From: a virus
IMG/VR virus record: IMGVR_UViG_3300020456_000223
Location: 1-29,902 of that record
Strand: one strand, 5' to 3'
Length of the DNA: 29,902 bases
In this document: positions 22,701 through 29,902 of the stretch, piece after piece
Position numbering within the stretch: the first letter of the stretch is position 1
How the letters are laid out: the number at the start of each line of letters is the position of its first letter
Translations under genes and position numbers: made by a program
Notes under the pieces: generated by a model
Seen by the model: only the letters and a program-made list of their open reading frames with translations
What the model was told of the DNA's origin: nothing
The model's database searches: none

Positions 22701-25012
22701 AGTATTCCCAGAATGTTGTTGATCTTTATCCGAGTCTGGACAGAGACAATGCTCTGGCTAACTCTAACCCCACTGCATCTAGATCTTTTGCTAAGAGAGC
22801 ACCACTTGGTGATGTCGTAACCAACGATGTTCAGAGTTCACTCACAAGAGAGACTCTTGATACTGCACTGCAAAAAGTATTCGTTGGTCATGATATCACA
22901 TCTGTTACTAACACTGCTGGTATTGCAACACTGACTTTTGCTAGAAACCATGGACTCAGTGGTATCGTAACATTTAGTGGGTTCATTGATGGTGGTACAG
23001 GACACACCAACGGTACATTCAATAACGTCAAACTATACAATGAGAACACATTAAGCACATGGCAGGGTGCAACTGCTAATGTAACCGTTGTTGGTGGTGC
23101 TGTTACCACTTGCGATATTGTATATGGTGGTTCTGGATATTCCGCTGGTGATTACTTCTTTGATACAGCAGACATCGGTGGTTCTGCTGATGCTAAGATC
23201 AACGTAGTTGTATCTGGTATCTCTACTAACATCGGTGATGTTATTCAAGTAACTGGTTCACCTGCATACAGCACTGGTGATTTACTACACAGAATTATTG
23301 AAGTTCCTTCCGCTAATCAAGTTGCTATTGCTAAGACATCTGGTGATGAAACTATCACTGATAGTCAGTATGCATTTGTTATTGGACCATCGGCAGAGGT
23401 AAGTACAAATACTGCACTTGATTCTGCGTCTGGTATTGTTACTTTCACCACTAATCATCCTCATGGATTGTTTGCTGGTAACCTATTCAGAGCACTTGAT
23501 ACTGATAACAATAAGATTGGTGATTTCCTTGTTAATGATAGAATCGGTATTAACACATTCAGTGCTGTAACAAATCAGACTGTAAGTGCTGCCCGTGTAT
23601 TGAAGCACGGCATGAATGTTAATAATGCTGATACTAATTCTGAAGCAGAAAACTTACAAGTTAGATCACGTCCATTCTATGGTAATGAGTCTCTGACTAT
23701 TGTTGAGTTTACAACTGATACTCAAATGAGAGTATCCAGCCCTGTTGGTGCTGCTGCTACAACCAAGAGATTCCCACTTGGTTCTTACTTACAAGTAGGC
23801 AACGAGATCATGAGAGTTGCTGGTAGCACTCTTGGTGGAACAAATAATGATGAACTGACTGTTATTCGTGGTGCAATGGGAACACCACAAGTTAATCACC
23901 AGTCTGGTTCTAAACTTGTTAAGATTGATCCAATCGCGATTGAATATAGAAGACCTTCCTATGTTAGAGCATCCGGTCACACATTTGAATATCTTGGTTA
24001 TGGTCCTGGTAACTACTCAACTGCACTACCACAAGTTCAGACAACGACTCTTACCGAAAGAGAAGAGTTCCTGAACCAAGCACAAGAAAGAGCGTGCGGT
24101 ATTGTTGTTTACACTGGTATGAATAGCTCTGGTGACTTCTTTATTGGTAACCAGAAGAAATCATCTGCTACTGGTGAAGAAACCACATTTGATACACCAT
24201 CTCCTGGTGAAGAAGGTGGATCTGGTGATGCTGGAACTAAGAACGTCTTCAATGAAGTTATTATTAAGAACAGAATCATTGTTGAGGGTGGTGATACAAA
24301 CACTGACCTCTCTGAGTTCAATGGTCCAGTCATCTTCAACAAGAAGGTTACTATTAATAATGAGTTAGCACTCAATGGACCACTGAGAATCACTGATGAA
24401 ACTCAATCAACATCAACTAGCACAGGTGCTGTTATTGTTGATGGTGGTGTTGGTATTCAGAAGAACCTGAATGTTGGTGGAAACACTAACATTGGTGGTA
24501 ACTTGGTTGTTGATGGTACGATCACTATTAATCCTGGTACGGGTGGTGCATCATTCGGTAACTTACAACTCGCTGCTACTGATAATAACACTCTTGATAT
24601 TGTTGCTGGTCAGGGCGATCTGAAACTGGGTGCTGGTGGAATAGGAACTAATGTTGTTGCTATTCAGACTAACACCACAATCACAGGTATCCTGAGTGTA
24701 ACTGACGACATCACTGCATTCTGGTCATCTGACGAAAGACTCAAGGACAACATCACACCTATTGATGATGCTCTTGCTAAGGTTGTTTCTATCAGTGGTA
24801 ACACATTTGATTGGAACGATAAGTCTAACAAAGAAGGTCATGATGTTGGACTTATCGCACAGGAGATTCAAGAAGTTCTCCCAGAGGCAGTCATTGAAAG
24901 AGATAATGGTTATCTTGCTGTTGATTATCATAAGGTCATTCCTCTGCTGGTTCAATCTATTAAGGAACTTTCCGCTAGAATTGAAACTTTGGAGAACAAC
25001 ATAAATAACTAA
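19757..25012 (+). CDS. Large tail fibre protein with C-terminal S74 chaperone domain
   Basis: A 1751-aa virion protein, probably a trimeric tail fibre. The N-terminus (ILYVSPSDLDSTDSISNQGN, then LAQPFKTLQRALLEAARFSY) is the start of a pectate-lyase-like beta-helix. Beta modules with the pattern HGL-x-x-G recur near residues 302, 855, 1055 and 1226 (DHGLTAGTPIKIKG, PHNLTVGDSIIIRN, NHGLSGIVTFSG, HPHGLFAGNLF), with a weaker version near 654. Residues about 1560-1640 are short fibre repeats (VGGNTNIGGNLVVDGTI). The last about 95 residues are an intramolecular chaperone of endosialidase (Peptidase_S74): WSSDERLKDNI with Ser1658 and Lys1663, GHDVGLIAQEIQEVLPEAV, YLAVDYHKVIPLLVQSIKEL and a final coiled coil. 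In that family the domain trimerises the fibre and then cleaves itself off. A late-type box lies upstream. Confidence 0.88.
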   Translation: MPLNKLDNFIKNTEGRILYVSPSDLDSTDSISNQGNSLAQPFKTLQRALLEAARFSYVRGNSNDFVERTTILLMPGEHIIDNRPGFQVYNDGGVAKAKAPNGTISDAATTLSLEIDSVFDLTQEDNILYKYNSINGGVIVPRGTSIVGLDLRKTKLRPKYVPNPTDSNTANSAVFRITGACYFWQFSIFDGDTTVYTNQSDFSSNNISTPTFSHHKLTVFEYADGVNNVTGQTLTDLDMYYAKLSNAFNNGSGRDIDDKFPADPDGFAKMRPEWEIVGAFAADPIEITNIEAGSGGTPTSQVTVTTNIDHGLTAGTPIKIKGVVPEEYNISTMVQSVDASNPKVFTYLLPTFPANLTTPGNASSATVTIETDTVSGASPYIFNISMRSVYGMNGMHADGSKASGFKSMVVAQFTGISLQKDDRAFVKYNKTSRVYEGIAITTQAAATLSTNSSSTDPDTVYHLDPVAIYRNGWEQCHIKASNDAILQIVSVFAIGYNKHFAMLSGADASITNSNSNFGQLALVGEGFKSEAFEKDNKAFITSIITPKAVTEQEKEVDWLRVDVGVTTNVGITSHLYLLGYNDENVLPPTITQGFRIGAQKAGTATQGKNILGDRLFVNFSNVTGYATSEAQIFMSDKTTTGSQSYHVTAGPTTNILTIGTHTIQTGEKVLLRSKSGDLPENVIPNTVYFAIRHSATEIKLAATLNEANAGDELTIYGGTELVVITRVTDKVAGDIGHPVQYDSTNTQWYIETAVDNDIYTALDQLGEAALIDNPTTSFVKRISDTRSADEKLYKLRVVIPKETIGGKNPEDGFVIQQSSTTGVRSDTDFNRTSLAASDVDFNKNLGYIASATRSSTTVTIRTELPHNLTVGDSIIIRNLTDTTNTGGDFNLGYNGSFVVGTISDELTFTYEIVATPSTPATNDTTVRTTALPRFERSDLQSNLYVYRNEVISEYIEGVQDGIYHAIVLNASNAISEEFTDHEYSQNVVDLYPSLDRDNALANSNPTASRSFAKRAPLGDVVTNDVQSSLTRETLDTALQKVFVGHDITSVTNTAGIATLTFARNHGLSGIVTFSGFIDGGTGHTNGTFNNVKLYNENTLSTWQGATANVTVVGGAVTTCDIVYGGSGYSAGDYFFDTADIGGSADAKINVVVSGISTNIGDVIQVTGSPAYSTGDLLHRIIEVPSANQVAIAKTSGDETITDSQYAFVIGPSAEVSTNTALDSASGIVTFTTNHPHGLFAGNLFRALDTDNNKIGDFLVNDRIGINTFSAVTNQTVSAARVLKHGMNVNNADTNSEAENLQVRSRPFYGNESLTIVEFTTDTQMRVSSPVGAAATTKRFPLGSYLQVGNEIMRVAGSTLGGTNNDELTVIRGAMGTPQVNHQSGSKLVKIDPIAIEYRRPSYVRASGHTFEYLGYGPGNYSTALPQVQTTTLTEREEFLNQAQERACGIVVYTGMNSSGDFFIGNQKKSSATGEETTFDTPSPGEEGGSGDAGTKNVFNEVIIKNRIIVEGGDTNTDLSEFNGPVIFNKKVTINNELALNGPLRITDETQSTSTSTGAVIVDGGVGIQKNLNVGGNTNIGGNLVVDGTITINPGTGGASFGNLQLAATDNNTLDIVAGQGDLKLGAGGIGTNVVAIQTNTTITGILSVTDDITAFWSSDERLKDNITPIDDALAKVVSISGNTFDWNDKSNKEGHDVGLIAQEIQEVLPEAVIERDNGYLAVDYHKVIPLLVQSIKELSARIETLENNINN
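25001..25007 (+). promoter_or_regulatory. T4-like late promoter box (ATAAATA)
   Basis: ATAAATA at 25001-25007 overlaps the last codons of the large fibre gene and lies 19 bases before ATG 25027. Confidence 0.5.
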
Positions 25013-25026
25013 AAAAGTAGTATAAG

Positions 25027-26922
25027 ATGGCGAATATTCGTAAGTCATTTAACTTTAGGAATGGCGTTCAGGTTGACAATGATAACTTTGTTGTTAACCC
25101 GAACGGTTTAGTTGGTATTGGTACAACAATCCCATCTGAAATTTTTGATGTAAGAGGAACAGCGAGCGTTACTGGATTAGTTACTGCAACTGATGTTGTA
25201 TCACGAGGATTAAATGTTACTGGCGTAGCAACTGCGACTACGATTAGCGATGGTGTAATCCAGATTACTTCTGGTATTATTACTGCTGCTAGTCCTACTG
25301 GTGTTGTTACTTTCCATGGTGACGGCGCTGGACTTATCAATATTCCAACATCACAATGGGTTGATATTGATGTAGGACTAGGATTTACTAGCATCTATGC
25401 TGCTGGTAACGTAGGAGTTGGAACACAAGATCCTAGATTCTCATTCCAAATTGGAGGTAATCCTAACACTGCTGGACATGAAGGTGTTGGTATTGACTCT
25501 ACTACTGGTGATATTATTTCAACCGGTATTGTAACCGCCACTACATTTAGTGGTGAGTTAGCGGCTACTTTCCTTACTGGAACGATTAATGATAATAGAT
25601 TACCTGCTACGATTACATCAAATATTACTGGTAACGTAACAGGTAACGTAACTGGTAATGTTACTGGAAATCTTATTGGTAATATCAATGGTGGAACAAA
25701 TGTAACTGGTGTTCTAACAGCAACCGATTTACATGCTGATCAACTAGAAGTTGGATTAGGTACATTCACCACAGTAACTGGTACTGGTAGAGTTGCCGCA
25801 GGCACTGGTGGTACTGGATTTGCTGCAATTGAAGGTGGATTTGTTGGTATTGGTACTGATGCTCCTGATGCAGAACTACAGATTCGTAAGCAATCTGGAA
25901 CATTAGCAGAGATTGTATCTGACTCTGGCGAATCAAAATTAAGTATCGGTCAACAACTTGGTGCTGGTACTAGCACTGCTATCCTGAGATTTGGTAACCA
26001 GGATAATACTTTTGATATCATTAATAATGATCCTGGTGATATCAGAATGGTTCTTGATGCACTACCAGCTGGTATTAACACTGGTAACTTCACCTGGCAT
26101 CATCAATCAACAGGCACATCATTGATGACTCTGACCTATCAAGGGTCACTTGGAGTTAATAATGCATCACCATCCGAGAAAGTATCTGTTGGTGGTGGTA
26201 TTACTGCTACAGAGAAGTCATACTTTGGAAATGGTCTTGAAGTAACAGGAACTGTAACTGCTGATCTATTTGACGGAACTGTTACTTTACCTTCTGTTAT
26301 TGAAAACTCCAACATCAACTCAACTCTTGGTGTTAGCACCTTTGCTACCTTAAATATTGTTGATGTTGGTCCAGTTGGTTTAGGATCTATTGGTATTAAT
26401 ACAGAAACACCAATCTGTGCTCTTGATGTTCGTGGTGATGGTGTTGGTGGTGTGGGATTATTCTCTCACATTGGTATTAACACAGATGTTTTGGGTGGTG
26501 TAAGTTTCCCTGCTGCATCTGATGTTTCCTTAGGTCAGATCCTCCTTGATGTTCAAGGAATGGGAAGATTTGGTAATATTGGTATTGGAACAACTGCTCT
26601 TGTATTTGGTTCTACCAATGAAAGTATCCAGGTTGTAGATACTGGTATTGGTATGTACAATGGTTCATTGAATATTCATGGTGAAGATGGTGCTATGGGT
26701 ATCGGAACCTATAGTCCTAGAGCATCAGTTGACTTAAGTCTTGCTGCCGCTGTGGGAAGTGATTCACCATCACTGATTCTTCCACATCTAACTAATGCAC
26801 AAAGAACTGCTAATGTTGATAGAGTAAGTGGTGGATCTACCGTTGCTGGTTCTATCATCTACAACACAGATACAAATCAATTCCAAGGATATAACGGTAC
26901 ATCTTGGGTTAACCTAGCATAA
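25027..26922 (+). CDS. Fibre-like virion structural protein (631 aa)
   Basis: A 631-aa repetitive beta protein without cytoplasmic enzyme motifs. The start MANIRKSFNFRNGVQVDNDN is typical of cyanophage fibre genes. The body consists of repeated VGIGTTIPS / VGVGTQDPR / VGIGTDAPDA / IGINTETPI / MGIGTYSPR segments, the [VI]GIGT-x-x-P motif common in bacterial and phage fibres, separated by VTATxxSGxLxG-like strands. A five-unit (x-T-G-N) array lies at residues 200-219. The C-terminal ending (AGSIIYNTDTNQFQGYNGTS, WVNLA) is a known distal end motif of fibre proteins. No chaperone domain is present, so trimerisation must come from another factor or this end motif. It is coupled to the next gene by a one-base gap. 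Confidence 0.82.
   Translation: MANIRKSFNFRNGVQVDNDNFVVNPNGLVGIGTTIPSEIFDVRGTASVTGLVTATDVVSRGLNVTGVATATTISDGVIQITSGIITAASPTGVVTFHGDGAGLINIPTSQWVDIDVGLGFTSIYAAGNVGVGTQDPRFSFQIGGNPNTAGHEGVGIDSTTGDIISTGIVTATTFSGELAATFLTGTINDNRLPATITSNITGNVTGNVTGNVTGNLIGNINGGTNVTGVLTATDLHADQLEVGLGTFTTVTGTGRVAAGTGGTGFAAIEGGFVGIGTDAPDAELQIRKQSGTLAEIVSDSGESKLSIGQQLGAGTSTAILRFGNQDNTFDIINNDPGDIRMVLDALPAGINTGNFTWHHQSTGTSLMTLTYQGSLGVNNASPSEKVSVGGGITATEKSYFGNGLEVTGTVTADLFDGTVTLPSVIENSNINSTLGVSTFATLNIVDVGPVGLGSIGINTETPICALDVRGDGVGGVGLFSHIGINTDVLGGVSFPAASDVSLGQILLDVQGMGRFGNIGIGTTALVFGSTNESIQVVDTGIGMYNGSLNIHGEDGAMGIGTYSPRASVDLSLAAAVGSDSPSLILPHLTNAQRTANVDRVSGGSTVAGSIIYNTDTNQFQGYNGTSWVNLA
25624..25683 (+). repeat. Five tandem 12-bp coding repeats (x-T-G-N)
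   Basis: Five in-frame 12-base units of the form [GAC]TN-ACN-GGN-AAY encode ITGN, VTGN, VTGN, VTGN, LIGN. Synonymous differences between units show that the protein repeat is maintained. Such arrays can change copy number by slippage. Confidence 0.85.
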
Positions 26923-26923
26923 C

Positions 26924-28201
26924 ATGGCAACAGCAACAGCAACTGCAGGAATCGGAGCACTTTCTGGTGAGATCAAGTTCTCACAGTTGAGAAGAACCTT
27001 CCTTAAAATGAATGCGAGAGCAACATTCGCTGACTCTGAAACATTTGATCCAGAGACAGGTTCTGTTAGTGCTTCACAGTTGTTGAGAGACACTACTGGA
27101 GACAATCCAAATGTTCCTGATGCTACTGAGAATGCTGCTATTGCCACCACAAATGATTGGAAACCATCGCAGTTTAATAATGCTCTGAAGTTTTATTATA
27201 TACAGCAGAGCGTTAACAACGAAGACTATGATATAGGCATTCAAGATTGGAATAGTAACCTACCTAAAAGTATTTCAAAGATTGCATTTATAGATGGATT
27301 ATGTGAAGCAATCGGTGTTCAAGATCCTGCATGTCAACTGTCTACACCATCTAAAAATGTTAAAATCGATGTTAGTGGTGAAATATATGGTGCAAATGGA
27401 CCTGCAGGATTAGGTGGTGGTGTATGGACTGGTGATCCTAACTTGATGAATGGTCAACCTGGTGGTAAAGGCGGAACAGCACTATTGGTTAATGCTTCTG
27501 CTAATAATATTGTAGTATTTGTTCGTTCTACTGCTGAAATCTTCGCTGGAGGCGGAGGTGGCGGTGGCGGCGGCAAAGGTGGTGGTGGTGGACAAGGTGG
27601 TACTGGTGCATATTCATATGCTTGCGGTACTGGTTGTATACACTATGGTGGATATTGTGGAGGTTGCCCACCATCATTAAGAACTGAATGGTGTGGTGGA
27701 AACTGCGGAACACACAAACATCCAAGAATATTCTGTTCATGCTGTTGGCCACATACAATCTATTGTAGTGGTAGCAGTAGTGGTAGCGCTGGTGGTTCTG
27801 GCGGTAATGGTGGAGCAGGTGGTAGGGGTAGAGGATGGAATGATACAGCAGGTGTTATCGATGGTCCTCAAAACGGCAATACAGGTAGCACTGGAGCAGC
27901 AGGTGCTGCTGCTTATAATAGTGGTGGTGCTGGCGGTGATGGTGGAAACGGTGGAACTGGCGGCAATGGCGGTCAACACGGCGAGCCTGGAACCGCTGGA
28001 ACGGACGGAATCGCTGGTGATACAGGAAACAATGGAAACACTGGTAGTGGTTCAGCAGGTACAGCAGGAGGTCTAGGTGGTCCTGGTGGTGCTGGTGGTG
28101 ATGCTTTATCTGGTGCTGACTATTCTTATACTGGAACTATCAATACATCTGGTACAGATATTACTATTGACGGACTTATCGTAGGCGGAACACAGATTTA
28201 A
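26924..28201 (+). CDS. Glycine-rich adhesin with Cys/His-rich island (425 aa)
   Basis: A putative receptor-binding tip. The N-terminal 160 residues are a mixed attachment domain (GEIKFSQLRRTFLKMNARAT, DWKPSQFNNALKFYYIQQSV). From about residue 165 the chain is glycine-rich (GVWTGDPNLMNGQPGGKGG), with an uninterrupted nine-Gly run around residues 209-217. A Cys/His-rich island follows (about 232-282; ten Cys and four His, including CIHYGGYCGGCPPS and FCSCCWPHTIYC). Then come collagen-like or polyglycine-sandwich segments (GGDGGNGGTGGNGGQHGEPG). The C-terminus is a small beta end (ITIDGLIVGGTQI). Glycine-rich motifs separated by variable segments are typical of T4-like gp38 adhesins, which form polyglycine II helices. 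Assignment as adhesin is by analogy. Confidence 0.75.
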   Translation: MATATATAGIGALSGEIKFSQLRRTFLKMNARATFADSETFDPETGSVSASQLLRDTTGDNPNVPDATENAAIATTNDWKPSQFNNALKFYYIQQSVNNEDYDIGIQDWNSNLPKSISKIAFIDGLCEAIGVQDPACQLSTPSKNVKIDVSGEIYGANGPAGLGGGVWTGDPNLMNGQPGGKGGTALLVNASANNIVVFVRSTAEIFAGGGGGGGGGKGGGGGQGGTGAYSYACGTGCIHYGGYCGGCPPSLRTEWCGGNCGTHKHPRIFCSCCWPHTIYCSGSSSGSAGGSGGNGGAGGRGRGWNDTAGVIDGPQNGNTGSTGAAGAAAYNSGGAGGDGGNGGTGGNGGQHGEPGTAGTDGIAGDTGNNGNTGSGSAGTAGGLGGPGGAGGDALSGADYSYTGTINTSGTDITIDGLIVGGTQI

Positions 28202-28248
28202 CTACGAGATATATACGCGCATATATAATGTGAATTTGATTGTATATT

Positions 28249-28566
28249 ATGTCTGACGAGAATCAGTATCCTTCCTTTTCGGAACAAGCACAGAATCTTA
28301 CTAATACTGCCTTTGATATTATGAAAGGTATGATGCGAGGAGATACTCCTATGGCGTCACCAGTTGTAATACAAGAACGACAAGATATTTGTGAAACTTG
28401 TCCTAAGAATGATGGTATGGGTAAGTGTATTGCTTGTGGTTGTGTTCTTGATTGGAAGATACCCTGGGCTATGAGTGATTGTCCTGAGGGTAAGTGGGAT
28501 GTTGATGAAGCAACCTTTAAGAAAACATTTCAAAAAAGACTTGACAATACTACCAAGAACAGTTAG
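28249..28566 (+). CDS. Zinc-ribbon-like small protein (105 aa)
   Basis: ATG 28249 is preferred to a TTG three codons upstream. The N-terminal 40 residues are an amphipathic helix (FSEQAQNLTNTAFDIMKGMM). Then comes a cysteine module: CETCPKNDGMGKCIACGC followed by CPEGKW, giving C48, C51, C60, C63, C65 and C78, a pattern expected to bind zinc. I recall similar proteins after the adhesin genes of other T4-like cyanophages but know no function. A helix followed by a zinc finger could suit a structural or assembly factor of the tail fibres, which is inference. The intergenic DNA upstream (28202-28248) is AT-rich with a TATAAT at 28224-28229 but no matching -35 box. Confidence 0.78.
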   Translation: MSDENQYPSFSEQAQNLTNTAFDIMKGMMRGDTPMASPVVIQERQDICETCPKNDGMGKCIACGCVLDWKIPWAMSDCPEGKWDVDEATFKKTFQKRLDNTTKNS

Positions 28567-28633
28567 ACTACCTTTGTCTGGGTTGGAGATGATGCTTTAG
28601 CCTCTTAAAGAAATATATAACTTCTAGAACAAC

Positions 28634-28648
28634 CATACCAAAGGTATG
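28634..28648 (+). other. Small hairpin over the ribosome binding site
   Basis: CATACC-AAA-GGTATG is a perfect 6-bp stem with a 3-base loop, ending seven bases before ATG 28656. The AAGG that would pair with 16S rRNA lies in its loop and 3' arm. There is no T-run, so a terminator is unlikely. The rest of the 89-base gap from 28567 shows nothing else convincing. Confidence 0.5.
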
Positions 28649-28655
28649 TATAAAA

Positions 28656-28802
28656 ATGGAAACTTATAACTTAGAAATATATAAAGAGTCATTCTCTCGT
28701 ATTCTAGTGAAAGTCCAGGCAAGTAGTGAAGAAGAAGCAAAGAATAAAGTTAAAGAAGAGTATGGTGATGACGTAGAATTTATTGATATATACACTTATT
28801 GA
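28656..28802 (+). CDS. Small hypothetical protein (48 aa)
   Basis: A 48-residue frame (METYNLEIYKESFSRILVKV, QASSEEEAKNKVKEEYGDDV, EFIDIYTY) from ATG 28656 to TGA 28800-28802. The alternation strand, long charged helix (SSEEEAKNKVKEEY), strand resembles small beta-alpha-beta phage proteins with an ASSEEEA helix start. I do not recognise a function. AAGG (28641-28644) could be its ribosome binding site and is partly enclosed in a hairpin. It precedes the helicase promoter. Confidence 0.65.
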   Translation: METYNLEIYKESFSRILVKVQASSEEEAKNKVKEEYGDDVEFIDIYTY

Positions 28803-28839
28803 ACTGTCACAAGGTTCATCAGTAGAGTGAGCTCTGTGC

Positions 28840-28845
28840 TATAAT
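28840..28845 (+). promoter_or_regulatory. Extended -10 promoter of the helicase gene
   Basis: TATAAT at 28840-28845 preceded by TGC (28837-28839) gives an extended -10. The best -35 candidate, TTCATC at 28815-28820, is weak and 19 bases away. The GTG start at 28869 is 23 bases downstream of the -10 box. Confidence 0.7.
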
Positions 28846-28868
28846 ATGTGCATATCTGAGAGACCTCT

Positions 28869-29902
28869 GTGACCATCACCCTTCGCCCTCATCAAGAGCG
28901 TGCTGTTGCTGCTATGGGTGAGAACACTAAAGGTCAGGTAATCATTCCGACTGGCGGTGGTAAGACCATCTGCATGATTGAAGATGCTAAACAAAGATTT
29001 GAGAACACTGATAACTCTACTATTGTTGTCGTTGCTCCTAGGATTCTGCTGGCAAATCAACTCTGTTCCGAGTTCCTAGAACTTATCAAGAATGTATGTG
29101 TGATTCACGTTCACAGTGGTGAGACCAAACATTTCAGCACCACTAAACCTGAGCGCATCAAACTTGCTGTTGGTATGTGTGACCTTGCACCTACCAATCG
29201 TATCATCTTCACTACCTATCATTCTTTACACCGTGTTGTAGAGTCTGGTATCAAGGTAGATACTATCTACTTCGACGAGGCACATAACAGTGTTCAGCGT
29301 AATTTCTTTGCACCTACCGACTATTATTCGTCTATGGATGGTGTGCGCTGCTTTTTCTTCACTGCTACTCCTAAGCATAGCGCTACTATTTTCAAACCAG
29401 GAATGAATGACGCTGCTGTTTATGGTAACGTCATCTGCAATGTTTCTGCTCCTGAGTTGGTTGATGGTGGTTACATCTTGGCGCCCAAGGTTGTAGTCAA
29501 GAAGTTGGAGATGGTGCAGGATAAGCAACATGTTGCAGAGCGTGATGCTGAGAACCTGATTGAGAGTATTGATGAGAACTCCCTCAACAAGATTCTGATC
29601 TGTGCTCGTTCTACTAAGCAGATTGTTGCTCTTACTTCTAAGTCTGATTTCACCTATCAGATGCATGAGCGTGGTTATCATGTAATGTATATCACCGCTA
29701 AGACTGGTGGTGTTATCGATGGTAAGAAAGTTCATCGTGATGTGTTCTTTCAGATCCTGAATGACTGGGGTAAGGATTCAACCAAGAAGTTTGTGATTCT
29801 TCACCACTCTATCCTGTCTGAAGGTATCAACGTCAGCGGACTTGAGGCTGTGTTGTTTATGCGTAACATGGATTACATTGGTATCTCTCAGTCAATCGGT
29901 CG
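28869..29902 (+). CDS. SF2 DEAH-box helicase (3'-truncated by window end)
   Basis: The first 344 residues of a superfamily 2 helicase; the frame is still open at the window end. The start is GTG 28869, fitting the promoter spacing and giving MTITLRPHQERAVAAM. Motifs: a Q-motif-like LRPHQE, Walker A PTGGGKT (27-33), motif Ia VVAPRILLANQL, motif II DEAH (136-139), motif III FTATPK, then the second RecA domain with ICARSTKQIV and, near the end, HHSILSEGINVSGLEAVLFM and SQSIGR (motifs V-VI). It resembles the helicase part of restriction-type and UvsW-like enzymes. UvsW in T4 unwinds branched DNA and R-loops, but whether this is UvsW or a second cyanophage helicase cannot be settled without the missing end. 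Confidence 0.88.
   Translation, partial: MTITLRPHQERAVAAMGENTKGQVIIPTGGGKTICMIEDAKQRFENTDNSTIVVVAPRILLANQLCSEFLELIKNVCVIHVHSGETKHFSTTKPERIKLAVGMCDLAPTNRIIFTTYHSLHRVVESGIKVDTIYFDEAHNSVQRNFFAPTDYYSSMDGVRCFFFTATPKHSATIFKPGMNDAAVYGNVICNVSAPELVDGGYILAPKVVVKKLEMVQDKQHVAERDAENLIESIDENSLNKILICARSTKQIVALTSKSDFTYQMHERGYHVMYITAKTGGVIDGKKVHRDVFFQILNDWGKDSTKKFVILHHSILSEGINVSGLEAVLFMRNMDYIGISQSIG

Noticed and set aside
25624-25683. CRISPR-like array
   Set aside because: The units are 12 bases, contiguous and in-frame coding, with no spacers or neighbouring cas genes.
28201-28248. Palindromic ATATATACGCGCATATAT as operator or terminator
   Set aside because: A-C mismatches and an AT stem make a weak hairpin with no T-run. 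It may be only AT-rich intergenic DNA, so no site was called.

Overview
The window looks like part of the genome of a T4-like contractile-tailed cyanophage (a marine Synechococcus/Prochlorococcus-type cyanomyovirus). The main grounds are recognisable T4 modules in T4-like order (gp33-gp59-gp32; gp4, gp48, gp53; gp26 to the hub genes), together with cyanophage-associated genes: thyX, phoH, a RecB-like exonuclease and a DUF1825-like protein. The DNA is AT-rich and genes are packed head to tail with 1-4 base overlaps. No integrase, insertion sequence or CRISPR array is visible. All names come from reading motifs and recalled family sequences; no database search was run.

Layout. 1-435: a terminator, then two small unknown genes. 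432-4918 (+): nucleotide and DNA metabolism and late-transcription genes (thyX, an 82-aa conserved protein, phoH, exonuclease, late co-activator gp33, helicase loader gp59, the DUF1825-like gene, ssDNA-binding gp32 with its own consensus sigma70-type promoter). 4919-7707 (-): head completion gp4, an unknown gene, tube cap gp48 and wedge gp53. They diverge at 7708-7740 from the large + strand tail cluster. 7741-18733 (+): tube initiator-like protein, gp26-like assembly protein with a candidate -1 frameshift extension, tape measure, a second tape-like protein carrying a lysozyme-like domain, gp27-like hub, gp5-like OB protein, a 498-aa structural protein, a beta-helix needle-like protein, and two probable tip/adhesin proteins. 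18730-19364: a sigma70-type promoter, two small genes (one Phd/YefM antitoxin-like) and three tRNA genes. 19395-28201: an acidic small protein and three large fibre/adhesin proteins, one ending in an intramolecular chaperone domain and one a glycine-rich adhesin with a Cys/His-rich island. 28249-29902: a zinc-ribbon-like protein, a 48-aa protein and the start of an SF2 DEAH helicase that runs off the window.

How the genes fit together. Early/middle genes carry sigma70-like promoters usable by the host polymerase, with TTGACA-N17-TATAAT before gp32 and before the 59-aa/antitoxin pair. Structural genes are preceded by CTAAATA or ATAAATA boxes resembling the T4 late promoter core, which gp33 and the phage late sigma factor would use. 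The tail cluster encodes a nearly complete hub and tip. The parts that T4 gp5 combines in one chain (OB fold, lysozyme, triple beta-helix) appear to be spread over three separate genes here. The most notable signals are the slippery T_TTT_TTC at the end of gp26, this split spike, and the Cys-rich polyglycine adhesin.
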